DNA of 64,000 nt from an uncultured Microbulbifer sp. GTDB lineage: Bacteria > Pseudomonadota > Gammaproteobacteria > Pseudomonadales > Cellvibrionaceae. Position 1 is the first letter of the stretch. Each line of letters starts with the position of its first letter. The notes under the pieces are model-generated. The model saw nothing but the letters and a program-made list of their open reading frames with translations. It made no database searches and was not told the origin of the DNA. The translations under genes and the position numbers were made by a program. This document shows positions 38,246-46,363 of this stretch, one piece after another. The stretch covers positions 62,001 through 126,000 of the forward strand of contig NZ_CANMKV010000010.1 of assembly GCF_947498635.1 (NCBI RefSeq), in the 5' to 3' direction.

Positions 38246-39454
38246 ATGCCTGTAAAATTCGTGCTGAATAAAAATGCACCACCGGGTAGTGTGCCGGTAA
38301 AAATATATACTGATGAAGTTGAACCGATGGCATTGCAACAGCTTAAAAATATTGCTCAGTTGCCCATTATTCATTCTCACCTTGCGGTAATGCCAGATGT
38401 CCACGTTGGTAAGGGAGCGACAGTTGGGTCGGTGATTCCAACTCTGAGTGCTGTCATCCCATCTGCGGTGGGAGTGGATATAGGCTGCGGAATGAATGCG
38501 GTGCGGACTTCGCTACATGCCCATCAGTTGCCAGACAACCTGAAAGCATTGCGGGAGGCCATTGAGGTGAAAGTACCCATTGGACAGGGTCGTCATAAGA
38601 TGATCTCTGCCAGGGAATCTGCCTGCAAAATTTTAGCTCCCGGTGTGGATAGGTTATTTGAAAAACATCCTGGGCTACTGAAGAAACTGCACCAGCCACA
38701 AAAAACCTGGGTTACTCAAATGGGTAGTCTGGGTGGTGGTAACCATTTTATTGAGATCTGTCTGGATGAAGCGAATGCAGTTTGGGTGATGCTGCACTCC
38801 GGTAGTCGGGGTATTGGTAATGCCATCGGACAGCACTTTATACAGTTAGCCCGTCGGGATATGGCGGGTCATATGCATAATATGCCGGATAAAGACCTGG
38901 CGTATTTTTCTGAGGGGAATCCGCATTTTTTTGATTATATTGAGACGGTGAACTGGGCTCAGGAGTATGCCCGGGTAAACCGGCAGGAGATGATGAAGCT
39001 TGTTATGAATTGTCTGAAAACGCAATTGCCAAAATTCACGCTAACGTCTGAAGCGATTAACTGCCATCACAATTATGTTGTGCGTGAGCGGCACTTTGAG
39101 CGGGATGTTTATGTTACGCGAAAAGGGGCGATTAGCGCGAAAAAAGGCCAGCTGGGAATTATTCCAGGTTCCATGGGGGCCCGGTCCTTTATCGTGTGTG
39201 GGCGCGGAAATGCTGAGTCATTTCATTCTTGTGCTCATGGCGCCGGCCGCAAGATGAGTCGCACTGCGGCGCGCCAGAGGTTTACGCGCCAAGACCTCGA
39301 AGAGCAGACTCTTGGTGTTTGTTGTCGCAAAGACAAGGGGGTGATTGATGAGATACCGGCGGCCTATAAAGATATAAGCCGAGTTATGGAAAATCAGTCA
39401 GACCTTGTCGAAGTGGTGCACACTCTGCGCCAGGTAATTTGTATCAAGGGGTAG
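38246..39454 (+). CDS. rtcB: RNA-splicing ligase RtcB family protein
   Basis: A 402-residue Mn2+/GTP-dependent ligase joining RNA 2',3'-cyclic phosphate or 3'-phosphate ends to 5'-OH ends. Metal and nucleotide residues are visible: GVDIGCGMNAV (Asp78, Cys81), GGGNHFIE (Asn166, His167), HSGSRGIGN, HNYV, and the guanylylated His331 in SCAHGAGRKMSR. The start is ATG 38246. No rtcA or RtcR-type regulator is adjacent, so this is not the classical rtcBA operon. A relative, RtcB2, is often paired with release factor PrfH, but no prfH is here; a small basic gene follows instead. It is preceded by a structured leader with a terminator. Confidence 0.93.
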   Translation: MPVKFVLNKNAPPGSVPVKIYTDEVEPMALQQLKNIAQLPIIHSHLAVMPDVHVGKGATVGSVIPTLSAVIPSAVGVDIGCGMNAVRTSLHAHQLPDNLKALREAIEVKVPIGQGRHKMISARESACKILAPGVDRLFEKHPGLLKKLHQPQKTWVTQMGSLGGGNHFIEICLDEANAVWVMLHSGSRGIGNAIGQHFIQLARRDMAGHMHNMPDKDLAYFSEGNPHFFDYIETVNWAQEYARVNRQEMMKLVMNCLKTQLPKFTLTSEAINCHHNYVVRERHFERDVYVTRKGAISAKKGQLGIIPGSMGARSFIVCGRGNAESFHSCAHGAGRKMSRTAARQRFTRQDLEEQTLGVCCRKDKGVIDEIPAAYKDISRVMENQSDLVEVVHTLRQVICIKG

Positions 39455-39569
39455 GGTTGGAATTTTCTCTGTAATTATTTGAAGATTAAGGGGGGCACAG
39501 GTTTGAAATTTGTGAAAGAGCGTTTTATTTTTGCCATTTTCTTGGCAGTTTATTTAAAGGGGGTTTGAT

Positions 39570-39836
39570 GTGAAAAAGATTCCACCAGAGACCGGTGGTA
39601 AGTTGCGCAGTTATGTCGCGCGCAATCCACTATTGGGAAAAGGCGGTGCCCACGTGAAGGCAAAGTCGGGTGTTCGTTTTGCCGATAAGCAAAAAATGTT
39701 GAAGGAGGTGCGGGAGTGCAGACGCTCCCGCGATATTCCCCCGCTAGCGATCGAGCAAGTTTCTCAGGCGCAACCGTTTTTACCCGTCATTAAGTCACAC
39801 CCTCAATCTGGCCAGCCTGGGAGTGCCTCCAGGTAA
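39570..39836 (+). CDS. Small basic protein of unknown function
   Basis: An 88-residue, Lys/Arg-rich protein starting at GTG 39570 behind a strong AAAGGGGG ribosome site. The N-terminal half (KLRSYVARNPLLGKGGAHVKAKSG) has a short conserved-looking motif and a basic helix; the C-terminal third is Pro/Gln-rich. The NPLL-then-basic pattern loosely recalls the ribosome-rescue factor ArfA (HDPLF followed by a Lys/Gly-rich stretch), but the resemblance is too short to name it. It follows rtcB by 116 bases, and its 3' end overlaps the convergent ychJ-type gene by 34 bases. Coding status is supported mainly by the ribosome site. Confidence 0.6.
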   Translation: MKKIPPETGGKLRSYVARNPLLGKGGAHVKAKSGVRFADKQKMLKEVRECRRSRDIPPLAIEQVSQAQPFLPVIKSHPQSGQPGSASR

Positions 39837-40186
39837 ACCCATCTTTTCTTATACAGCTTGAACAGGGATATTTCATGGATCACATGTTCCTGGTCATTCT
39901 CCGTATACCATGCCTTAAATTCCACAATTGACTTTTTCAGTCCGGGCTTACACTTAACGACTTGCAGTCGGGTCCACTGTGTTTCTAGGTCTTCTTGGTT
40001 GAGGTTTGGACAGGTATCCGGGTGCCAGGTCTTTCTTAGATATGTCAGATTTCCCATTGAGTAGGCACTGAAGCGGCTGCGCATCAGAGTTTCGGCAGTA
40101 TTGGGGTAGGCCTGTCCTGAGAGATAGAGGTCGCAACAGCGTTTGAATTTCTTGCCCGAGCCGCATGGGCAGGCGTGATCCGTCAT
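39803..40186 (-). CDS. YchJ family protein with SEC-C zinc motif
   Basis: A 127-residue protein with an N-terminal SEC-C motif CPCGSGKKFKRCC (Cys6, Cys8, Cys17, Cys18). The YchJ core follows: TAETLMRSRFSAYSMGNLTYLRKTWHP and VEFKAWYTEN. E. coli YchJ is longer (about 150 residues) and has a second SEC-C motif at the C-terminus; this form lacks it. The fold is NTF2-like and the function is unknown; the zinc motif suggests protein or nucleic-acid contact, as in SecA. Starts at ATG 40186. Confidence 0.85.
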   Translation of the reverse strand: MTDHACPCGSGKKFKRCCDLYLSGQAYPNTAETLMRSRFSAYSMGNLTYLRKTWHPDTCPNLNQEDLETQWTRLQVVKCKPGLKKSIVEFKAWYTENDQEHVIHEISLFKLYKKRWVYLEALPGWPD

Positions 40187-40512
40187 AGGTGGCTCCGAAG
40201 CAGGGCTAAAAAAAATTTTTATGGGTCATGCAGTTGTGTAAATGCTTCGAAAACCAAGGTTACCAAGAACGATTGTTTGGTGGGCGTGGGAGCTCCCTCA
40301 GTCATCGAAGTTACAGCCTTGTCTTATACGCTGAAAACGGTTAAAGCCATGGTGGCGAACAGCGTCTGATACCCGGCAACCTCAAAGCCCGCAGAGTGCT
40401 CAGAAGTCCCCCGGCATGATGGTGACAGAGGGTAGCATAACTTGACGTTTTCCCGAGTCAGGTTAAGATACCGACCAGCCGGTTGGTTTGTGAAAGATGC
40501 CTGGGAGGTCAT
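40187..40512. other. Intergenic region between ychJ-like and tetR genes
   Basis: About 326 bases between divergent genes. The right end holds the promoter and dyad of the efflux operon (40442-40487). The rest shows no gene, RNA structure or repeat that I can support. Confidence 0.45.
40442..40487 (+). promoter_or_regulatory. Promoter and operator-like dyad of the tetR-RND operon
   Basis: TTGACG (40442-40447) and TAAGAT (40464-40469) are 16 bases apart. Just downstream, ACCAGCC (40474-40480) and GGTTGGT (40481-40487) form a near-perfect inverted repeat (one G-T mismatch), covering the expected start point. A TetR repressor encoded directly after would be expected to bind such a site. Confidence 0.6.
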
Positions 40513-41040
40513 GTGTCTAGAGTCGATAAATCTGCCATAGTCCGCGCGGCGGAAGAGGTGGTTCGAGAGAAAGGGGCACGCAAGCTCACGTTGGATGCTG
40601 TGGCAGCCCAGTGTGGACTGAGTAAGGGCGGTCTGATTCATCACTTCCGGACTAAGCAGTCCCTTTTAAAGGCGATGCTGGAATCGGCCATTGCCAGGGA
40701 GGATGCCGGCGCAGCTGCCTGTGCAACCGCTGGTGGCAACTTGGTGGTCTCTCGGCTCAGCTCTATTTTTGAATTAATGGAAGATGACGAGGGGTTGCCG
40801 CGCTCGTTAATCGCTGCCGTAGCTGAGGACCCGGCTCTGTTGGAGCCTGTTAAGGTCAAGGAGGCTCAACTTCGCAATGAAATTTCCAGTAGCTACAACG
40901 ACCCAGAGCTCGCTCAACTATTGATTCTTGCTGCCCAGGGTATGTTCTTTGGACGTGTGCTGGGTGTTATGGAGCAGGGTGATCCCATGCTCGACCGTTT
41001 GCGTGAACGTTTGTTTACGCTTTCTGCAGATCTCACCTGA
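40513..41040 (+). CDS. TetR-family transcriptional repressor
   Basis: A 175-residue regulator. The N-terminal helix-turn-helix is LTLDAVAAQCGLSKGGLIHHFRTKQSLLKAML, typical of TetR proteins. The C-terminal ligand-binding part is a helical bundle related to TetR_C groups that control efflux. GTG 40513 is selected because GGGAGG lies four bases upstream, not the earlier GTG at 40483. It is the first gene of an apparent operon with a periplasmic adaptor and an RND pump, so it is probably their repressor and autoregulator. Confidence 0.87.
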   Translation: MSRVDKSAIVRAAEEVVREKGARKLTLDAVAAQCGLSKGGLIHHFRTKQSLLKAMLESAIAREDAGAAACATAGGNLVVSRLSSIFELMEDDEGLPRSLIAAVAEDPALLEPVKVKEAQLRNEISSSYNDPELAQLLILAAQGMFFGRVLGVMEQGDPMLDRLRERLFTLSADLT

Positions 41041-41072
41041 TTTTTTTTCAAATACGCTTTTGGATGACGAAT

Positions 41073-42137
41073 ATGAAATTGTCGGTAAATTCTCGTATCC
41101 CCATGGCCTTGCTGATGGCTGCAGCGGTAATTCTTGCGGGTTGCTCCGGCTCAGAAAAAGACGAACAGCAGGCGGAGCGTCTTTGGCCGGTAAAGGTCGC
41201 CACAGTCGAGAGCACGACCAAAGTGGCGGATCGACAATTTGCTGGTCGGGTGAAAGCTGTGCAGAGCGTGGATCTCTCTTTCCAGGTGGGGGGGAAACTC
41301 GCCAAGTTGAATATTCGCGAGGGGGAGATTATTCCCAAAGATACATTGATCGCTGAGCTGGATGATCGGGACTACCGCCGACGGGTTAAAGAGACCCGAG
41401 TGAATGTAGAGCTTCTGGAAAAGACTTTGAGGCGTCAACGTTCCCTGGCCGGCTCGAAAGTGATTTCTCAGCAGCAACTGGATGAAACAGAAAGTAACTT
41501 TGACCTGGCCAAAGTAACACTGGAAAGAGCGGAACAGGATTTGGCTTATACCCAGCTCAGAGTTCCCTTCGATGCTCTGGCGACGCGACAGCTTGTGGAG
41601 AATTACACCAATGTCCAGCCGGGTCAGGCAATTGTACGGCTACAGAATATTTCTGAGGTTCGAATCCAAATCTCTGTACCCGAAAAAATGTTGGCCACGG
41701 TGAATGAAGAGCAGATCAGCTCCGTGGTTGCTGAGTTTGAATTCCTACCTGGTAAACAGTTTGCGCTCAAATATCGCGAACATCAGGCGGAGGCTGACAA
41801 TGTGACTCAGACTTACGCTGTGGAGCTGGGTATGCCGCGCCCTCAGAATGTGCAGATCCTTCCCGGCATGACGGCTCGAGTTACTGTCAAAATGAAAGAA
41901 GGCAGTGAGGACTTCTGGATTCCCCTGGCAGCGGTACAGAGTAGTAGTGAGGGCAAGCCCTATGTCTGGAAGATTAATGAAGACCAATCTGTTTCCAGGG
42001 TTCAAGTAGCCCTCGGCCGCACCAATGGTGAAGCCATACAAATTACTGAGGGGCTCTCGTCGGCGATGAAGCTGGTGGCGGCGGGGGGGCAACATCTCTA
42101 CGACGGCGCAAAAGTTCGCAATTATGTACAGCGCTAA
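41073..42137 (+). CDS. RND efflux periplasmic adaptor lipoprotein
   Basis: A 354-residue membrane-fusion protein. The lipobox is VILAGC with Cys24. The barrel-sandwich (biotinyl-lipoyl-like) halves flank a short alpha-hairpin: SVDLSFQVGGKLAKLNIREGEII on one side and RVPFDALATRQLVENYTNVQPG on the other, with the coiled hairpin (about 95-150) between. Beta-barrel and membrane-proximal parts follow (ILPGMTARVTVKM). The start ATG 41073 has TTTTGGA upstream; ATG 41064 is possible. It works with the pump encoded next and needs an outer-membrane channel encoded elsewhere. Confidence 0.92.
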   Translation: MKLSVNSRIPMALLMAAAVILAGCSGSEKDEQQAERLWPVKVATVESTTKVADRQFAGRVKAVQSVDLSFQVGGKLAKLNIREGEIIPKDTLIAELDDRDYRRRVKETRVNVELLEKTLRRQRSLAGSKVISQQQLDETESNFDLAKVTLERAEQDLAYTQLRVPFDALATRQLVENYTNVQPGQAIVRLQNISEVRIQISVPEKMLATVNEEQISSVVAEFEFLPGKQFALKYREHQAEADNVTQTYAVELGMPRPQNVQILPGMTARVTVKMKEGSEDFWIPLAAVQSSSEGKPYVWKINEDQSVSRVQVALGRTNGEAIQITEGLSSAMKLVAAGGQHLYDGAKVRNYVQR

Positions 42138-42179
42138 TTGGTATCTGAGCTCTGGCCCTGTTAACAGGGGGGGAATGTT

Positions 42180-45100
42180 TTGAAGATTTCTGACTTATTT
42201 ATTGAAAAGCCGGTTTACACCTGGTTGTTGATGCTGATCTGCCTGATTGGTGGACTTTGGGGGCTTTCGGATATTGGCCGCCTCGAGGACCCAGCTTTCA
42301 CGATTAAAGAGGCTCGGGTGTTCACCCTCTACCCTGGAGCAAGCGCTCAACGGGTGGAAGAGGAGGTAACAGAAAAGCTTGAGGTGGCCATTCAACAAAT
42401 GGGCCAGCTGGATCTTGTAACCTCGACATCAAGCCCGGGTATGTCGGAAATCCGCGTAAAGATAAAAGATCAATACGCCTCTGCAGAGCTGGCTCAGGTA
42501 TGGGATGAGTTGCGACGAAAAGTCAACGATGCCCAGCGTGACCTCCCCAGCGGGGCTTATCCCTCGGTTGTCAATGATGACTTTGGAGAAGTTTATGGTA
42601 TTTATTACGCGATTACTGGTGAAGGCTTTTCGCTGACTGAAATGCGCGAAATTACCAAAGCCATTCGTCGCGAGCTGCTCGGTGTAGAAGGGGTGGCAAA
42701 AGTATCTCGCTCCGGGATCATCGATGAGGTTGCTTACCTGGATATTGATGAATCCCGCCTCGCCCAATTTGGCTTCTCTTTGGATGACTTGGCGCAAGTT
42801 CTGCAATCAGAAAGCTCCACACAAAAAGTTGGTGAAATCGGTGGACAGGATTTGCGCACCCGGATTTTGGTAGACAACCCTGCTAGTGATTTGGAAGCGA
42901 TTCGCAATATTCTCGTGGGTGTTCCGGGCTCGACCGCAATGCTGGCTATCCGTGATATTGCTGATATCTCGGTGGGATATGATGAAAGCCCGAGTTTTAT
43001 AGCCCGCTTCGACGGAAAACAGGCGATATTGCTCGGCGTGGCTGGTGCTGAAAATACCAATATTGTGAATGTTGGTAAGGCAGTAGAAGCAAAGCTGGAA
43101 AAAGTAAAGCTGGCTTTGCCGTTGGGCGTTGAAATCCATCCGATTTATGAGCAGCACCGGGTGGTGGAGGAAAGTGTCGATGGCTTCTTGTTTAACCTCG
43201 TTTCCTCTGTAGTTATCGTCACCCTTGTGCTTTGTCTTTTTATGGGCTGGCGATCTGGCGTAGTGGTGGGCACTGTGCTCGGCCTCACTGTGTTGGGAAC
43301 CGTGTTGATCATGAACCTCTTTGGTTTGAATCTGCAGAGGATTTCCCTCGGTGCCCTGATTATTGCCATGGGCATGTTGGTTGATAACGCCATCGTGGTA
43401 GCGGAAGGCATGTTGATGGGGGTTCAGAGAAATGAAGAGCCCAAGAGCGCCGCTAGCCGAGTGGTACGCCAAACATTCTGGCCGCTACTGGGTGCCACCA
43501 TTATCGGTATCATGGCTTTTTCCGGCATTGGTCTGTCTGATGATGCAACTGGAGAATTCCTCTTCTCCCTGTTTGCTGTGATCGGAATATCCCTTTTACT
43601 CAGCTGGATCCTCGCCGTTACGGTGACGCCCTATTTGGGTTACCACCTGTTTAAGCCAGGGAAGGACTCGGACTCAGAGGATCCCTATAACGGTCGTTAC
43701 TATAATATGTACTCCGGTGCTTTGGCCGGAGCACTGAAGCATCGCGGCCTGACCATTGGCCTTCTTGTGGCAGTGACTTTGGTCAGCTACTTTGGCTTTG
43801 GTTTTGTGAAGCAGGGGTTCTTCCCTAATTCCAACGCCCCGCTGTTTTATGTCAATTACTACATGCCTCAGGGTAGTGACATCAATCGTACGGATAAGGC
43901 ACTGCAGCGGGCAACGGAGTTTTTCAAAGAGCAAGAGGAAGTGGCCTCGGTGACGGCTGTTGCAGGTCGTGGGGCTGACCGCTTTATGCTGACTTATGCT
44001 CCTGAGCCGCCTAACGCCTCTTACGGCCAATTGATTGTCAGAGCTCAAACGCGGGAGCAAATCCCCCAATTAATTGAGCGGGCCAGGGAGCGTCTACGTG
44101 AAGAGCAACCAGAAGCGCTGATCACTTTTAAACGTTTAGTGTTTGGCCCCGGTGGTGGTGCCGATGTGGAAGTGCGTATTTCTGGCCAGGATTACCAGAC
44201 CCTGCGCGGGCTCGCTCAGGCAGTTGAACAGCAATTTCGCGACAAGGGGCTTGAGGATATTCGTCATGACTGGCGCAGCCGAGAGCCGGCTATTCATGCG
44301 CATCTGGATGATGAACGTGCGCGAGTGGCTGGCGTCACGAATACGGATATTAGCCGTATGATCCAGTTTGCTACTGCGGGTTATACCGTGGGCGACTTTG
44401 AAAGTGGTGACCGGATTATCCCAATTATTGCCCGTATGCCTGAAGGGGATCGCAACCAGGTTGGCTCTTTAGAAGACCGCCTGGTGTGGAGCCCCAATGA
44501 CCAAGGATATATTCCGGCGGGGCAATTGATTACCGACTTTGAAGTAACGGCAGATGAGGGGCTGATCCAAAGACGCGATCGTGTTCCGACTATTACGATC
44601 AGTGCAGATGCGCCTGAGGGGGTCACTGCTATGGCAGCCTTCGGTAAAATCCGCCCCTGGGTGGAAAGTATGCAATTGCCGCCGGGTTTTACCTTCGAAT
44701 TTGGTGGTGAATATGAAAGCTCGACCGATGCGCAAAAGTCTCTGGGCAAAGGGTTACCTCTAGGTTTCCTGATTATGATTCTGGTATCGATTCTCTTATT
44801 CGGTACTGTACGTGAACCCGTCATTATTTGGCTGGTGGTGCCAATGTGCTTGGTGGGCGTAGTTGTTGGTTTGCTGGCAACCGGCTTACCGTTTGGCTTT
44901 ATGTCACTTCTCGGGGTATTGAGCCTGTCGGGGATGTTGATTAAAAATGCTGTGGTTTTAGTTGACGAGATTGAGGTGCAAACCCATGCAGGCCTTCCCA
45001 GGCTGACCGCGATTCAGCGTGCGAGCGTGAGTCGTTTGCGTCCGGTGTTCCTCGCAGCTGTCACTACTATTTTGGGCATGTCACCGCTCTTGTTCGACGC

Positions 45101-45284
45101 CTTCTTTGCGGATATGGCCGTGACAATTATGGGGGGGCTTGGCTTTGCTACTATCTTGACCTTAATCGCAATACCAGTTTTCTATGCGATCTTCCATAAG
45201 GTTAAACCCGATGAAGTGGAGGGCGGTGCCGGTGCCGGAGCAGCGGTGCAAAAAACCTCTGCCGAAGAGCCGGTCTCAGCCTGA
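42180..45284 (+). CDS. RND-family efflux transporter permease
   Basis: A 1034-residue inner-membrane proton-driven pump of the AcrB/HAE1-like type. Twelve membrane helices in two repeats are visible, starting at WLLMLICLIGGLWG, and two large periplasmic loops. The TM4 proton-relay Asp-pair region reads GMLVDNAIVVAEGMLMG; only one Asp lies in the place where AcrB has Asp407 and Asp408, which puts it outside the AcrB subgroup. The start is TTG 42180 after GGGGGG. Sub-family and substrate are not clear; the TetR-MFP-RND layout without an OprM gene resembles the triclosan-type and VexH-type pumps. Confidence 0.92.
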   Translation: MKISDLFIEKPVYTWLLMLICLIGGLWGLSDIGRLEDPAFTIKEARVFTLYPGASAQRVEEEVTEKLEVAIQQMGQLDLVTSTSSPGMSEIRVKIKDQYASAELAQVWDELRRKVNDAQRDLPSGAYPSVVNDDFGEVYGIYYAITGEGFSLTEMREITKAIRRELLGVEGVAKVSRSGIIDEVAYLDIDESRLAQFGFSLDDLAQVLQSESSTQKVGEIGGQDLRTRILVDNPASDLEAIRNILVGVPGSTAMLAIRDIADISVGYDESPSFIARFDGKQAILLGVAGAENTNIVNVGKAVEAKLEKVKLALPLGVEIHPIYEQHRVVEESVDGFLFNLVSSVVIVTLVLCLFMGWRSGVVVGTVLGLTVLGTVLIMNLFGLNLQRISLGALIIAMGMLVDNAIVVAEGMLMGVQRNEEPKSAASRVVRQTFWPLLGATIIGIMAFSGIGLSDDATGEFLFSLFAVIGISLLLSWILAVTVTPYLGYHLFKPGKDSDSEDPYNGRYYNMYSGALAGALKHRGLTIGLLVAVTLVSYFGFGFVKQGFFPNSNAPLFYVNYYMPQGSDINRTDKALQRATEFFKEQEEVASVTAVAGRGADRFMLTYAPEPPNASYGQLIVRAQTREQIPQLIERARERLREEQPEALITFKRLVFGPGGGADVEVRISGQDYQTLRGLAQAVEQQFRDKGLEDIRHDWRSREPAIHAHLDDERARVAGVTNTDISRMIQFATAGYTVGDFESGDRIIPIIARMPEGDRNQVGSLEDRLVWSPNDQGYIPAGQLITDFEVTADEGLIQRRDRVPTITISADAPEGVTAMAAFGKIRPWVESMQLPPGFTFEFGGEYESSTDAQKSLGKGLPLGFLIMILVSILLFGTVREPVIIWLVVPMCLVGVVVGLLATGLPFGFMSLLGVLSLSGMLIKNAVVLVDEIEVQTHAGLPRLTAIQRASVSRLRPVFLAAVTTILGMSPLLFDAFFADMAVTIMGGLGFATILTLIAIPVFYAIFHKVKPDEVEGGAGAGAAVQKTSAEEPVSA

Positions 45285-45617
45285 TAGAAACAGCCGATCT
45301 TAACGCCCACCTTATTGGAGGGTAACTTTAAAATCCCGCGCGATGTTGGTTATGCATTGTGCGGGATTTTTCTTTTTACGACCGCTTTTCCTTGCGCACT
45401 CTTTTTCCTATTTCTGGCCAACTTTTTACATCAGTGGGTTTTCAAATGGCTGGCAGAACCTGCTAGTTTTTAATGGGTGGAACTAAAGAATAAGTATTCG
45501 ATACATAACAACTCGCTGAAAGACTTCATGGTGTCCGCCTCCCAATTTGAACTGGTACATACTCTTAACTGTAATTTTCTTGTAATCTGACACTCTGATT
45601 TGATTGGTAGTTGATGT
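45285..45617. other. Intergenic region after the efflux operon
   Basis: About 333 bases, AT-rich to the right. It holds the terminator at 45330-45372 and otherwise nothing I can support; no convincing promoter for the HNH gene is seen. Confidence 0.45.
45330..45372 (+). terminator. Intrinsic terminator of the RND operon
   Basis: AAAATCCCGC at 45330-45339 pairs with GCGGGATTTT at 45361-45370 across a 21-base loop, followed by T. Confidence 0.8.
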
Positions 45618-46178
45618 ATGAGTGTTCGGTCATTTTCAAAGATTTTTTTATCTGTTTTTTTGTTTTCACTGAGTTTTACGGCCCTGGCAGTAACCTATGA
45701 GAGGGATGAGTGGTTACCTAAGTGGTCGGATGTAGATCGGGATTGCCAGGATACCCGTCACGAGCTATTGATACGCTATTCTCTCTCGCCAGTTACCTTT
45801 ACCCGCTCCAATGGCTGTAAAGTCGATACTGGATTATGGTTGGATCCCTACACAGGTAGTTTTTACAGCAGAGCTTCGGATTTAGATGTAGAGCATATAG
45901 TGCCTTTAAAATGGGCTCATGATCACGGTGGGGCAAAGTGGAGTCGTAAGTTGAAGAGACAGTTTGCCGAGGATATCGATAACTTGTGGCTGGTAGACGA
46001 TGGACGTAATCAAAGTAAGGGGCACAAGGGCCCGGACCAATGGATGCCGCCCTATGCACCTGTCGGAAAGATCTATGTGCAGAGATTTATTTCTATCGTC
46101 GAAAAGTATAATTTAAGCTTGAGTTCCGCTGAATCGCAGCAGTTACGCTCTATGGTGGGGAAGAGCGAAAAGGGGTAA
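45618..46178 (+). CDS. Secreted HNH-family nuclease (DUF1524/GmrSD_C-like)
   Basis: A 186-residue protein with an N-terminal signal peptide (FLSVFLFSLSFTALAV). The mature domain has the DUF1524 HNH pattern: DRDCQDTRHELL, LDPYTG then DLDVEHIVPLKWAHDHGGAKW with the catalytic His, and DIDNLWLVDDGRNQSKGHKGPDQWMPP carrying Asn and downstream His. This is a cell-exterior or periplasmic nuclease fold shared with extracellular Streptomyces proteins. A nutritional role in DNA scavenging or competition is plausible but not shown. The gene is isolated and more AT-rich than its neighbours, which hints at acquisition. Confidence 0.85.
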   Translation: MSVRSFSKIFLSVFLFSLSFTALAVTYERDEWLPKWSDVDRDCQDTRHELLIRYSLSPVTFTRSNGCKVDTGLWLDPYTGSFYSRASDLDVEHIVPLKWAHDHGGAKWSRKLKRQFAEDIDNLWLVDDGRNQSKGHKGPDQWMPPYAPVGKIYVQRFISIVEKYNLSLSSAESQQLRSMVGKSEKG

Positions 46179-46238
46179 TGCGTTTGCAAGCTTCGGGTTA
46201 TTAGAGGTTTACTGACTCGCAACTGTCTAGGCTTATCC

Positions 46239-46264
46239 GCGGCGCATCTTTGCGCCGCTTTTTT
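46239..46264 (+). terminator. Intrinsic terminator after the HNH gene
   Basis: GCGGCGCA at 46239-46246 pairs with TGCGCCGC at 46251-46258 around TCTT, followed by six T. Confidence 0.9.
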
Positions 46265-46363
46265 CCATTAGGGGGTTCGGCAGGCTCCTTGTCGAGGGGG
46301 CGCCTGTCCCACTGAGGCAATTTCGGGTAGCATTTTCGCTTCAATAGGGAAAAGCAGTCAGTT

